Positions 47,501-55,834 of a stretch of DNA of 64,000 bases are shown here, one piece after another. A program made the position numbers and the translations under genes. How positions within the stretch are numbered: position 1 is the stretch's first letter; each line of letters begins with the position of its first letter. Location: NCBI GenBank assembly GCA_031271465.1, contig JAISVR010000008.1:1-64000 (forward strand), in the 5' to 3' direction. This DNA comes from Prevotellaceae bacterium. GTDB taxonomy: Bacteria; Bacteroidota; Bacteroidia; Bacteroidales; Paludibacteraceae. The notes beneath the pieces were generated by a model that was not told the origin of the DNA, ran no database searches, and saw only the letters and a list, made by a program, of their open reading frames with translations.

Positions 47501-50500
47501 GCGCAAAATGGATGTAACCGATTTCGAAGCTGCTAACATTGAGTTTCTTGAATTTTGGATGATGGATCCTTTTGGCTTCGATTATTCGCCGACAACGGGG
47601 GGTGATTTGTATTTTAATTTCGGCGATATTTCGGAAGATATTTTGAAGGACGGAAAGAAAGCTTTTGAAAATGGTTTGCCGATAAACGGCGATACTACCA
47701 AAACCGCCCGTACCGTATGGGGGCGCACGGCTAAAACGCAATCGACTGTATATGCTTTTGATAACGATGCTTCTGCCCGTCAATATCAAGATGTGGGTTT
47801 GGACGGACTGCGCACGGAAGACGAATTTGAGTTTGATACTTACAAGAAGTTTTTAGCCGACTACAAAGCAAAAATTACAAATCCTGCTGCTTCGGCGGAA
47901 TTGCAAAACGACCCGTTTTCTGCATTAAACGACCCTGCGGGTGATAACTACCATTACTATCGCGGCTCGGATTTGGACGACCGTCAGGCTACAATTCTCG
48001 AACGCTACAAATATTATAATGGTATGGAAGGCAATTCGCCCGTGAGCGGTAATTCTACCGAATATTCGTCGGCTGCGAGCAATATTCCCAACATTGAAGA
48101 TGTGAATCAGGACAATACCCTGAGCCAGTACGAAAAATACTTGCAGGTGCGGGTGCCTATCAAACCGGACTCCATGTCGATTGGGATAAATAAATACATT
48201 ACCGACCGTATGCCGGCTACCGTAACTTTGAAAAACGGTAAAACGGAAACCGTATACTGGTGTCAGTTTAAAGTGCCGCTCAACGATTTGGAATCGCCAA
48301 CGGGTCGCCAGCCCGATTTTCGTTCCATTCGTTTTATGCGTATGTTTATGACCGGTTTTTCGGAAGAAACGCACCTGCGTTTTGCTACCCTCGAACTTGT
48401 GCGCGGCGATTGGCGTGTGTACGATAAAGCGATTTATGGCAACGAGAATGTAACTCCTACGGATACTTCGGGATTCGATATTTCGGTCATAAATATCGAG
48501 GAGAATGCCTCAAAAACTCCCGTGAACTATGTATTGCCTCCGGGTATTTCGCGCGAGCAAGACCCAAGTCAAACGCAGGTAATACAGGAAAACGAACAGG
48601 CGATTATGCTGAAAGTTCAAAATCTGCGTCCCAACGAGGCGCGAGCCATTTACAAAAATACTTCGTTCGACCTGCGCCAGTTTAAACGCCTGCAATTGTT
48701 TGTGCATGCCGAAGCGCTTGAGAATAATCCGTCGGGAGTACGCAACGACGAGTTGACGGCGTTTGTTCGCATTGGTTCCGACTTGACGGAGAATTACTAC
48801 GAATACGAGGTATCGCTTCAGCTTACTCCTCCGGGTAACTACGGCAACAATAATGCCGACCGCGAAACCGTGTGGCCTGTTTCCAATATGCTCGATTTCC
48901 CTATCAGTGTGCTTACTGATGTGAAAACCAGCCGCAATAAGCAACGACGCCCCATGTCGCAGCGATACTCCGAACGCATCGACGACAATCGGGTAACGAT
49001 AAAAGGAAATCCTACGCTTTCGGATGTGCAGCATATTATGATTGGGGTGCGCAACCAGTCGTCGCAAACTCGCTCGGGCGAAGTGTGGGTGAATGAGTTG
49101 CGCATGGTTGGTTTCAACGAAGAAGGCGGGCATGCGGGTATGGCTAATGCAATGCTTACCTTGTCCGATTTCGGAAGTGTGAGCGTGGGCGGTCGTTACG
49201 AAAGCAGCGGTTTTGGGGCAATTGACGATAATCTTGCCGACCGCAGGATGGACGATTTTACGCAAATTAATGTGGCTACTTCGCTCGAACTTGGCAAGCT
49301 TTTCCCCGAAAAAGCCAAGGTGCGTTTACCGATGTTCTATTCGTATTCGCGCGATGTGTCGAAACCTAAATACGATCCGTATAACGAAGATTTGCGCTTA
49401 GAGCAAACGCTCGATGCTGCTGCTTCGGAAGCTGAGCGCGATTCGATTGAAGACTACGCCAACACGGTGTATACTACCAAAAGTATCAACTTTACCAATG
49501 TGCGCGTAGATATCCGCAGCAAGCGCCCCATGCCGTACGACCCGGCTAACTTTGCTTTTACTTATGCCTACACGGAGAGCAACCAGCACGACCCCGATAC
49601 AAAACGCTTCCTTACGAAGGATTACAAGGGTGCGATAGATTATCTGTATCCGGTTAACCCTAAACCGTGGGAGCCGCTTAAAAAGATCAGGGCGTTAAAC
49701 AAGCCTTCGTTGAAATTGATTAGCGATTTCAATATTTATTACTTGCCGATGAGTGTGGCGTACAGTACGAACCTTACGCGCCAGTATTCCGAAAAACAGT
49801 TGCGCAATTTCAACAACCCCGAAATTAGTTACAACGACCCCAACAATCCGCTGCTATCCAACAGCAAGATGTTTATGTGGTCGAGGCGTTTCGACTTGAA
49901 GTACGATTTAACGCGGGCATTGAAATTTTCATACAGCAGCTCGAATAATTCGCAGATAGAGGAAACGCGGTATTCTGCCGTAAACCGTGAACTTTTCCCT
50001 ACCGAATATCAAAACTGGAAAGACACGGTTTGGAACAGTTTGCTCAACGGCGGTGTGCCGCTGGCTTTCCAGCAAATGGTTACGATGAATTATTCCGTTC
50101 CGTTCAATAAAATTCCGATGTTGAGTTGGATTACTGCCGGTGTAAACTACAACGGAAATTATACATGGGACAGGGGCGCACTTACTCAAGAGGACGAAGA
50201 AGCAGGCAGGCAGGAATCGAGCATGGGGAATAACATCACCAGTCTCGGCACATGGCAGGTAGACGGCAGGTTTATGTTTGAACAGCTTTACAACAAGTCG
50301 TCGTTTTTGAAACGGGTGAATCAACGCTTTTCGTCGCGTAATAACGCAACTCCAAACCGGAACAATGCCAATAATGCTCAGGCTGACGAGAAAAAGAATG
50401 CTAATTTCCAACAAACAGTTAAGCTGGAAAAAGGTAAGAAAGTGAGAATAAGCCACCGTTTGAATTCCGACCGGGTGAGGTTGACTGCAAGCGACGATAC

Positions 50501-52064
50501 CGGCAAGCCTTATAAACTGCGTTATAGAGTTATCGACCGAAATTCTATCGAAATAATTCCGAGAGAAAACATAGCGCAGACAAAAATTTCGGTCGACGCT
50601 TTGCCTGCGGGCGAGATTCCGTTGGGGCAAAATATTCTCGAATATTCGGCGCGCGCACTGATGAGTATCCGAAACTTTTCGTTTAATTACAACCAAAGCA
50701 ACGGCATGACTATTTCGGGCTACAAACCCGCTACCGGATTGCTCGGACAAGATGCAAGTGCACCCGGATTGCTGTTTACGCTTGGTTATCAGGAACCGCA
50801 TTTTATGCAAAAGGCTTACGAGAGCGACTGGCTGGTGAGCGATTCGACTATCAACGCTGCCGGACAAACTTATACTTCTGATTTGACCGTGAAAATGGCG
50901 TTGGAGCCTATTGCAGGGCTGAAAATAGACCTTGGGGTGCAACGCAATTATGCTCATCAGCGCACGATTGAATATATGTTCGATATGAAGACTAATACTT
51001 CGGGTACATTCAGCATGACTACCATTGCGTTGCGTTCGCTGTTTAAATCTTCGGGCAATGCGAAAAACAATTACCATTCGCCTGTATTCGAAGAGTTTAA
51101 GGCAAATCGCTACAAAGTGCTGGCAATGCTCGAAGCGCGCTACTCCAACATGCACTATCCTACGGGTGGTTTTATCGGCGACCTTGATGCCGACCCTGCC
51201 CGCGTTAAACTCGGCGGACAGGCGTATGCGACAGACCCTAACCGGAAAGCTTTCTCGCTCAATTCGGCAGAGGTGCTTATACCCGCGTTTTACTCTACCT
51301 ATACGGGTACTTCACTGGGAAGCGGCAGTTTCGACCTTATTCCGTCGCTGCTCAAGATGTTGCCGAACTGGCGCATCAGCTACGACGGCTTGAATCGTAT
51401 CGCGTTTATAAAAGAGCATTTCAAAAGCGTGAATCTTACGCATGCTTATACCTGCAAGTATAATGTGGGCGGGTTTATATCGAACGCCACATGGATAGGT
51501 GCCGACGGCGATTACGGCTTTGCGCCCGATGTAACGGACGGTTTGCCGCGTCCGGCAATGATATACGATGTACCGGTGGTATCTATCACCGAGAATTTTT
51601 CGCCGCTTATTCGCGTGGATATGACTCTTAAAAACAGTATCACATTCAGCACCGAATACCGCAAGGGGCGTACCATGGGTATGAATATCACCAGCGCGCA
51701 ACTCGTGGAATCGTCGAACGGCGAATATGTGATTGGAGCCGGTTACCGCTTGCCCGATTTCAACCGCATTATTAAGATAAGGGGCAGGGATTTGAGTGTG
51801 AAGAACGACTTGAACCTGCGCGCCGATTTTTCGATACGCGACACGAAAGCCTTGATTCGCAAACTCGACGAGGACGGCGAAACGCAAGCCACTTCGGGCG
51901 ATAAAACCTACAGTTTCCAGTTCTCGGCAGAATATATATTCAGCTCGAAAATGAACTTCAAGCTATTTTACGAGCGGCAATCGTCGAGCCCGCTTATTTC
52001 TTCATCGTACCCTACCACCAACCAAAACTTCGGTTTTAGCGTAAAACTGTTGCTCACAAGGTAA
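44592..52064 (+). CDS. sprA: Cell-surface protein SprA, T9SS outer-membrane translocon
   Basis: The 2490-residue protein matches SprA, the giant beta barrel of about 36 strands that forms the T9SS export pore. Family marks include QINIGGADKVFGPGGVQIKM and GSAELMFGFKTNKVQNP near the N-terminus, and VGKQGMAYIDDFESAKSSIS in the middle. The C-terminus FGFSVKLLLTR is a barrel-closing strand. An in-frame TGA lies 4 bp upstream and the next ATG is at residue 67, inside the mature part. The signal peptide (KFVQKIFVSFALVVLF) therefore requires the TTG at 44592 as start. It follows ruvA by 128 bp. The cargo ends at 1-369 and 13491 are its likely clients. Confidence 0.96.
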   Translation: MKFVQKIFVSFALVVLFGTAYALAFVNPQIDEAPFSAQNNAPENTNTFPVKNPQPNRYEDLNKRYPMDVPNPDNVTESVDYDPSTGVYFFKTKVGDQEVVTPMSMTEEQYLDYSMKESMRNYWREKTKAENDENRKKSFSLTDMQINIGGADKVFGPGGVQIKMQGSAELMFGFKTNKVQNPTLSERLRNPPPIFDFSEKIQLNVNGKVGDRVNFGMNYNTEASFDYDQSKIKLAYEGKEDDIIKRIEAGNVSMPLNSSLIKGSASLFGIKTELQFGKLSVAAILSQQESESKSISLKNGAQTTDFRVDASDYDENRHFFLATYFRENYEKSMSRLPYINSSVHINRIEVWITNKRANYDQSRNILGFVDLGETDGLNNTFWTVQSTQKYPFNRANNLYDAVAALFPNNLRPIDKLNQTMENNFVGNGIDGGEDYETLESARKLDPSEYVLNPQLGYISLRTQLNADDILAVAYEYTVNGKTYQVGEFSTDGIESPNALLVKMLKGSSHSPALKNNWDLMMKNVYALGGAQVQQEDFKLEVMYQSDSSGVYINYMPEGKVKDQSLLKVFKLDRLNQLQQLRPDGVFDYVDGFTIIPSSGRVIFPVLEPFGSDLAEALGVSNGDPLYDKYVFQELYTESKTQAKQITEKNKFELRGEYKASSSSEIRLNALNVPKGSVFVRAGGMLLTENIDYTVDYTMGTITIINEAILESGGNIDVSMESQTMFSMQRKSLTGVHLEYEFNKNLSVGSTLMHYSEKPLTTKVNLGDEPMSNTIWGANLSYKKESQLITNLLDKLPLLNVKAPSLFTFNGEFAQLIPGHPSVVGKQGMAYIDDFESAKSSISVLSPYAWFLASTPEGTFPEAKLIDDVAYGKNRALFAWYTIDPLFTQNSTMTPSHIRNDKEQLSDNRVREIREQEIFPNRETVAGQVNTISVLNLSYYPSERGPYNLDAENINPDGSLQNPEKRWGGMMRKMDVTDFEAANIEFLEFWMMDPFGFDYSPTTGGDLYFNFGDISEDILKDGKKAFENGLPINGDTTKTARTVWGRTAKTQSTVYAFDNDASARQYQDVGLDGLRTEDEFEFDTYKKFLADYKAKITNPAASAELQNDPFSALNDPAGDNYHYYRGSDLDDRQATILERYKYYNGMEGNSPVSGNSTEYSSAASNIPNIEDVNQDNTLSQYEKYLQVRVPIKPDSMSIGINKYITDRMPATVTLKNGKTETVYWCQFKVPLNDLESPTGRQPDFRSIRFMRMFMTGFSEETHLRFATLELVRGDWRVYDKAIYGNENVTPTDTSGFDISVINIEENASKTPVNYVLPPGISREQDPSQTQVIQENEQAIMLKVQNLRPNEARAIYKNTSFDLRQFKRLQLFVHAEALENNPSGVRNDELTAFVRIGSDLTENYYEYEVSLQLTPPGNYGNNNADRETVWPVSNMLDFPISVLTDVKTSRNKQRRPMSQRYSERIDDNRVTIKGNPTLSDVQHIMIGVRNQSSQTRSGEVWVNELRMVGFNEEGGHAGMANAMLTLSDFGSVSVGGRYESSGFGAIDDNLADRRMDDFTQINVATSLELGKLFPEKAKVRLPMFYSYSRDVSKPKYDPYNEDLRLEQTLDAAASEAERDSIEDYANTVYTTKSINFTNVRVDIRSKRPMPYDPANFAFTYAYTESNQHDPDTKRFLTKDYKGAIDYLYPVNPKPWEPLKKIRALNKPSLKLISDFNIYYLPMSVAYSTNLTRQYSEKQLRNFNNPEISYNDPNNPLLSNSKMFMWSRRFDLKYDLTRALKFSYSSSNNSQIEETRYSAVNRELFPTEYQNWKDTVWNSLLNGGVPLAFQQMVTMNYSVPFNKIPMLSWITAGVNYNGNYTWDRGALTQEDEEAGRQESSMGNNITSLGTWQVDGRFMFEQLYNKSSFLKRVNQRFSSRNNATPNRNNANNAQADEKKNANFQQTVKLEKGKKVRISHRLNSDRVRLTASDDTGKPYKLRYRVIDRNSIEIIPRENIAQTKISVDALPAGEIPLGQNILEYSARALMSIRNFSFNYNQSNGMTISGYKPATGLLGQDASAPGLLFTLGYQEPHFMQKAYESDWLVSDSTINAAGQTYTSDLTVKMALEPIAGLKIDLGVQRNYAHQRTIEYMFDMKTNTSGTFSMTTIALRSLFKSSGNAKNNYHSPVFEEFKANRYKVLAMLEARYSNMHYPTGGFIGDLDADPARVKLGGQAYATDPNRKAFSLNSAEVLIPAFYSTYTGTSLGSGSFDLIPSLLKMLPNWRISYDGLNRIAFIKEHFKSVNLTHAYTCKYNVGGFISNATWIGADGDYGFAPDVTDGLPRPAMIYDVPVVSITENFSPLIRVDMTLKNSITFSTEYRKGRTMGMNITSAQLVESSNGEYVIGAGYRLPDFNRIIKIRGRDLSVKNDLNLRADFSIRDTKALIRKLDEDGETQATSGDKTYSFQFSAEYIFSSKMNFKLFYERQSSSPLISSSYPTTNQNFGFSVKLLLTR

Positions 52065-52099
52065 AACATGTATGTGCAGGCAGGATTTGTTGAGTAACT

Positions 52100-52284
52100 C
52101 TTAATCTCCTTGAGGCGTGTAAAGAGAGGCTCGTCATACCGCGCTTGACGCTGTATCGCACATAAGCAATTTTATTATGCTATTGCGCGTCAAGTTCGCA
52201 ATTAGCAATCACGACCAACGGGAATTGTAAATCACTGACCGAAGGGAAGTAATAATGACAAACATGCCTCAAGGGATAGTTCCG
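52100..52284. repeat. Degenerate MITE-like module
   Basis: The right end CATGCCTCAAGGGATAGTTC (then CG) at 52263-52284 matches the family terminus. The interior contains GTCATACCGCGCTTGACGC at about 52134, which recurs inverted at about 537-575. It also contains GACCGAAGGGAAGTAATAATG, shared with about 836-856. A clean left end is not seen. It directly abuts the 22-bp array. Confidence 0.6.
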
Positions 52285-52286
52285 AA

Positions 52287-52437
52287 AAATTTCCCTCAAA
52301 AGGAACGAAAATTTTCCTCAAGTGGCGCATGAATTTTCCTCAAGTGGTACGGAAATTTTCCTCAAGTGAAAAAAAAATTTTCCTCAAGTGGAAAATATTT
52401 TTTCCTCAAGTGGAAAATTCATCGCCCTCAGTTTGGC
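52287..52437. repeat. 22-bp tandem array, core TTTTCCTCAAGTGG
   Basis: The CCTCA of the core starts at 52294, 52316, 52338, 52360, 52382, 52404 and 52426, exactly 22 bp apart. The core is AATTTTCCTCAAGTGG, with about six to eight variable bases between (CGCATG, TACGG, AAAA and others). With a 22-bp period no reading frame is kept, so it is not coding. It lies between the convergent ends of sprA and the OmpA-like gene. Confidence 0.9.
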
Positions 52438-52480
52438 TCTTTTTTGATAAGATTTTCCCCATAGGAGTGCTCCTTACATA

Positions 52481-52622
52481 TTAACCCCTCCCCCCCTTCG
52501 GGAGTACTCCCCTTTGAAAAAGGGGAGAGGTTAATACAAACAGCCCTGTTGTACAAAAACAATGCTTGCGCTACAGCACTCCCCTTTTCAAAAGGAGAGC
52601 GCCCGAAGGGCGAGGAGTTAGA
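52481..52622. repeat. Imperfect inverted repeat rich in CCCC/GGGG
   Basis: The arm at 52481-52530 (TTAACCCCTCCCC, CTTCGGGAGTACTCC, CTTTGAAAAAGGGG) is inversely repeated at about 52577-52622 (CTCCCCTTTTCAAAAGG, CGCCCGAAGGGCG, AGGAGTTA). A decayed relative is at about 26553-26612. A short minus-strand frame across it is repeat-derived. This looks like a second interspersed repeat family. Confidence 0.6.
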
Positions 52623-52697
52623 TTTATGAAGATACAAGCAAAGCACAAAGCTTAATAAAGAATACCCCCAAGGGTGAGAGATAATACCCATAAAATA

Positions 52698-52729
52698 AAG
52701 CAGGAACGAAAAAACCTTCGTCCCTGCTT
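52698..52729 (-). terminator. Terminator after the OmpA-like gene
   Basis: The 13-bp arms AAGCAGGAACGAA (52698-52710) and TTCGTCCCTGCTT (52717-52729) pair with one mismatch. On the minus strand a T-rich stretch follows. It lies 23 bp after the stop at 52752. Confidence 0.7.
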
Positions 52730-52751
52730 CCCTTATCAATCAAAGAATCAA

Positions 52752-54026
52752 TTAATCTTTGTTCAGCACAAACTCCACACGGCGGTTGGCAGCGCGCCCA
52801 AGTTGAGTTGAGTTATCAGCCACCGGCACATCGGGACCTTTTCCAAAGGCTTGCAATCGATTGGCTTCAATACCTTTCTCTATCAGGTAGTTTTTCACGC
52901 TCTCGGCGCGATTGGTGGAAAGCCGTACATTCAAGTCGTGCGCGCCCTGGCTGTCGGTATGCCCTACAACATTGATTTTAATGGTAGGAAAATCTTTCAT
53001 CAAGCCAACAATTTCGTTAAGAACAGGATAAGACTCTGCCTTGAGCGTAGCCGAACCGGTTTCAAAGTTGATACCGTACATAGTAAGCTTTCCGTTCAGT
53101 TCCAGTTCGCGGCGCAAACGATCCGATTCGAGCGCAGCCGAATCGACCTGATAACATTGCGTAGGCACATCAACACCTGCTTTGCGCTTAAAAGTCCAAA
53201 TGCCGTATTTTTTCAAATTGTCGCCAAAACTCCAAATACCGTTCAGGCGCGACCCATCTTCGTTTACCACCAGCACAGCCTGCCCCGATTCCGTTTTGCC
53301 GTCCTTGCGCGTTTCGTCCCATTTAAAGCTTACAATGCGGCGATCGAAACCGGCATTGGAAATTTTCCCGTTGCGGAAAGAATAACAACCCTTTATCGAC
53401 GCGCCGTTTTGACGAATAGACACCGTACCCCAAGTCGAAGTCCAGTCGCCCGTGAGATTAATAGCTTTCACCTCTTCGCTTGCATAACTTCCGAGAGCCT
53501 CAATCTCCATCAGTTCAGTGTTCGTTTTGTTACCGTAGTTACTTAAAATACTCACGCGCACCCAGCGGGCTTTTACCGGTTCGATGTCGAAATACTTGGT
53601 ATCGGCATATTCCTCGAGCACCGGTTCGAGTACCGTAGTATAACCTGCGTCGGCACTTTCGCTCGACACTTCCACTATCAGGTTTTTAGCGCAAATACCT
53701 TTATACTCTTGTTCGCACTCGTTGTTGAACCCGAATTTTTCAATCACACACTCTTCCGAAAGTTCAAAGACAAATACAAGCGGGAACTTCGCCTCTTCGG
53801 AGCTGTTCCAACCCTTGTACGAAGTGCCGTCGATAATAGCTTCCTTAGTCCAGTTACCAATCTGATTTGAAGTTTCTTCTACCGAAAATTGCGACTCGGG
53901 CGCGCTCACAATGTAGGCTCCGTTGGGAATAGAAAGTACATTAAATAACTGTTTTTCCTGTGCGTTTACCGCAACCGTCGAAAAGAAGAAAATACCGCTT
54001 AACAGGGTGCTCAATCGTGTTTTCAT
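52752..54026 (-). CDS. OmpA family protein with N-terminal discoidin-like domain
   Basis: The 424-residue product (ATG at 54026) starts with a signal peptide (STLLSGIFFFSTVAVNAQ). Residues of about 30-175 resemble a discoidin (F5/8 C-type) module, ending in VKARWVRVSILSNYGNKTNTELMEIEAL. A middle beta domain (about 185-300) has TGDWTSTWGTVSIRQNG. The C-terminal OmpA domain binds peptidoglycan: INVVGHTDSQGAHDLNVRLS and the final RAANRRVEFVLNKD. The start was set by the signal peptide and by a good promoter 36 bp upstream. It likely tethers the outer membrane to the cell wall. Confidence 0.88.
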   Translation of the reverse strand: MKTRLSTLLSGIFFFSTVAVNAQEKQLFNVLSIPNGAYIVSAPESQFSVEETSNQIGNWTKEAIIDGTSYKGWNSSEEAKFPLVFVFELSEECVIEKFGFNNECEQEYKGICAKNLIVEVSSESADAGYTTVLEPVLEEYADTKYFDIEPVKARWVRVSILSNYGNKTNTELMEIEALGSYASEEVKAINLTGDWTSTWGTVSIRQNGASIKGCYSFRNGKISNAGFDRRIVSFKWDETRKDGKTESGQAVLVVNEDGSRLNGIWSFGDNLKKYGIWTFKRKAGVDVPTQCYQVDSAALESDRLRRELELNGKLTMYGINFETGSATLKAESYPVLNEIVGLMKDFPTIKINVVGHTDSQGAHDLNVRLSTNRAESVKNYLIEKGIEANRLQAFGKGPDVPVADNSTQLGRAANRRVEFVLNKD

Positions 54027-54061
54027 GTTGTAGATATTAAAAATTAAAAATTTGAACGCGC

Positions 54062-54093
54062 CAAAAATAAACAAAGGCGTGGAAAAAATCAAA
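54062..54093 (-). promoter_or_regulatory. Promoter of the OmpA-like gene
   Basis: On the minus strand TTTG (54090-54093) and TATTTTTG (54062-54069) are separated by 20 bp, matching the -33/-7 consensus. The start codon at 54026 is 36 bp downstream. Confidence 0.65.
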
Positions 54094-54156
54094 TAATTTA
54101 AAGAGTAATAAGTACGAACTAAAAAAATTAAGAAAACTTATCTTTTAAAAAAAACG

Positions 54157-54719
54157 CAGATATTATCCCTTTTCAGGCATGCCAAGCAAACACTATCCGC
54201 CATTGCGAAGAGGAATCACCGTCATTGCGAGGAGGAACGACGAAGCAATCTCCAATAAAATGCTTTTCCAAGATTGCTTCGTTCCTCGCAATGACGAAGT
54301 CAACCTCAAAGAATAATTCCGAAAACAATCGTATACATAACACTAAAAAATCAACGAAATAATATCTTTTAGGCTTGTAAAACAAACAATCACCGTCATT
54401 GCGAAGAACAAATCACCGTCATTGCGAGGAGCGAATCACCGTCATTGCGAGGAACGAAGCAATCTTGGAATCTCGCATCAGATTGCTTCGTCGTTCCTCC
54501 TCGCAATGACGGCGTGCGTCGCGATTGCTTCGTCGTTCCTCCTCACAATGACGGTGTGTGTCGCGATTGCTTCGTCGTTCTTCTTCGCAATGACGGCATG
54601 ATGTTCGGTTTCCCGTCATTGCGAGGAACGAAGCAATCTCAACAACAACAATCGTATTCGAAGATTACTTCATCGATCCTCCTTGCAATGACGAAGCCAA
54701 CCGCAAAGAGATAGTTCCG
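54157..54719 (-). mobile_element. Composite of two MITE-like elements (copy B, inverted)
   Basis: Two elements, about 54157-54321 and 54355-54719, flank the spacer 54322-54354. That spacer is the exact reverse complement of the 33-bp spacer at 32662-32694. The end GCATGCCTGAAAAGGGATAA (minus strand) also matches copy A. The second element is longer because it holds additional CGCAATGACGG hairpin repeats, so this copy has expanded or copy A has shrunk. Its right end is 4 bp from the stop codon of the M23 peptidase gene at 54724. Peptide-like frames across it are repeat-derived. Confidence 0.87.
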
Positions 54720-54723
54720 AAAA

Positions 54724-55692
54724 TCAATCGAAAACCTGTGCCGAATTGTTCGTAATTTGCAGCATCTTATCATAATCCTCAGGCGAGAGGTCGCGGAAAT
54801 AGAAATTCGACGGATTCACGGGCGCACCTTTATAATGCACCTCGTAGTGCAGGTGCGGACCGGTCGATTTACCCGTATTACCCACCAAACCGATAGTTTC
54901 GCCGCGCTTCACCTTTTGTCCCGTATGAACCTGAATCTCGCTCATGTGCGCATAAAGCGTTTCATATTGAAAGCCGTGGTTTATTATCACACAATTGCCG
55001 TAACCCTGTTTCCACGCAGCGTAGGTTACCGTACCGTTGCCGGTAGCAAAAATCTTTGTACCCGTAGGAGCCGTAAAATCCATGCCCGCATGAAATCTCG
55101 GCACACGATAAATAGGGTCAATACGCATACCGTAGCCCGAAGCCATATGTTTGAGATTTTTGTTAAGTATCGGTTGAATAGCAGGGATACACTCCAACAT
55201 TTGCTCCTTGTTTTTGGCAAGCCTCACAATCTCATCAAACGATTTTGACTGAATGTAAATTTGCCGGTTAATCTCGTCCGCTCTTCGGGTAGTATTCAAT
55301 ACAATATCCGAGCTGGTAAAATCTTTGATATAATCGTAGCGATTAGCGGCATCGTACGAACCCTCGCGAACAGCCAGCGGTATCGGTTCCGCCTGAAAAA
55401 TAACGCGGTAAAGATTATCGTCGCGCTGTTGGAGGTCGGACAACACCCCCTGAGCCTGTTCAAACTGCCTGTCGAGCAGTTTATATTGAGCCAGAATACG
55501 GCTGTTTTCCTTGCGCAGGTTTCGTTGGTGCGGCGACTCCATGCTCAGCGCAAAAACCACAAACAGCAAAATACCCAGCAACGAACTCGCCAACAAGTGC
55601 AGCGAAATTTGTTTCAGTCGCCCCCAGAACGAATATTTTACCTTTTCGTAGCTGAGCGTTTCGGGGTTGAAATGATATTTTGTTTTGGACAT
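54724..55692 (-). CDS. M23 family metallopeptidase (membrane-anchored cell-wall endopeptidase)
   Basis: The 322-residue protein has a cytoplasmic N-terminus, one membrane segment (about 29-50), a coiled-coil region (about 55-95), and a C-terminal LytM/M23 domain. The zinc and catalytic residues are in HAGMDFTAPTGT, LYAHMSEIQVH and GPHLHYEVHYKG. Such enzymes cut peptide cross-bridges in peptidoglycan; all required histidines are present. It is divergent from alaS. Confidence 0.93.
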   Translation of the reverse strand: MSKTKYHFNPETLSYEKVKYSFWGRLKQISLHLLASSLLGILLFVVFALSMESPHQRNLRKENSRILAQYKLLDRQFEQAQGVLSDLQQRDDNLYRVIFQAEPIPLAVREGSYDAANRYDYIKDFTSSDIVLNTTRRADEINRQIYIQSKSFDEIVRLAKNKEQMLECIPAIQPILNKNLKHMASGYGMRIDPIYRVPRFHAGMDFTAPTGTKIFATGNGTVTYAAWKQGYGNCVIINHGFQYETLYAHMSEIQVHTGQKVKRGETIGLVGNTGKSTGPHLHYEVHYKGAPVNPSNFYFRDLSPEDYDKMLQITNNSAQVFD

Positions 55693-55797
55693 AAAAAAAC
55701 TTGTCGCTTTTTGGGAAAAAATCGGACGAAGATACAGAAAAATTCCGTTTCAGAGGCGTATATTTTTCTAAAAAGAAATGAAAATCAAAAATAATTG

Positions 55798-55805
55798 TAC
55801 CTTTG
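55798..55805 (+). promoter_or_regulatory. Putative -7 box for alaS
   Basis: TACCTTTG (TAnnTTTG) lies 29 bp upstream of the ATG. No convincing -33 box was found. Confidence 0.5.
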
Positions 55806-55834
55806 TGCCTCGAAAAAACTTCAGAAAATAACAG

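Noticed and set aside
52428-52739. 103-codon minus-strand frame
   Set aside because: It reads through the CCCC/GGGG inverted repeat and the terminator of the ompA-like gene, with no family features.
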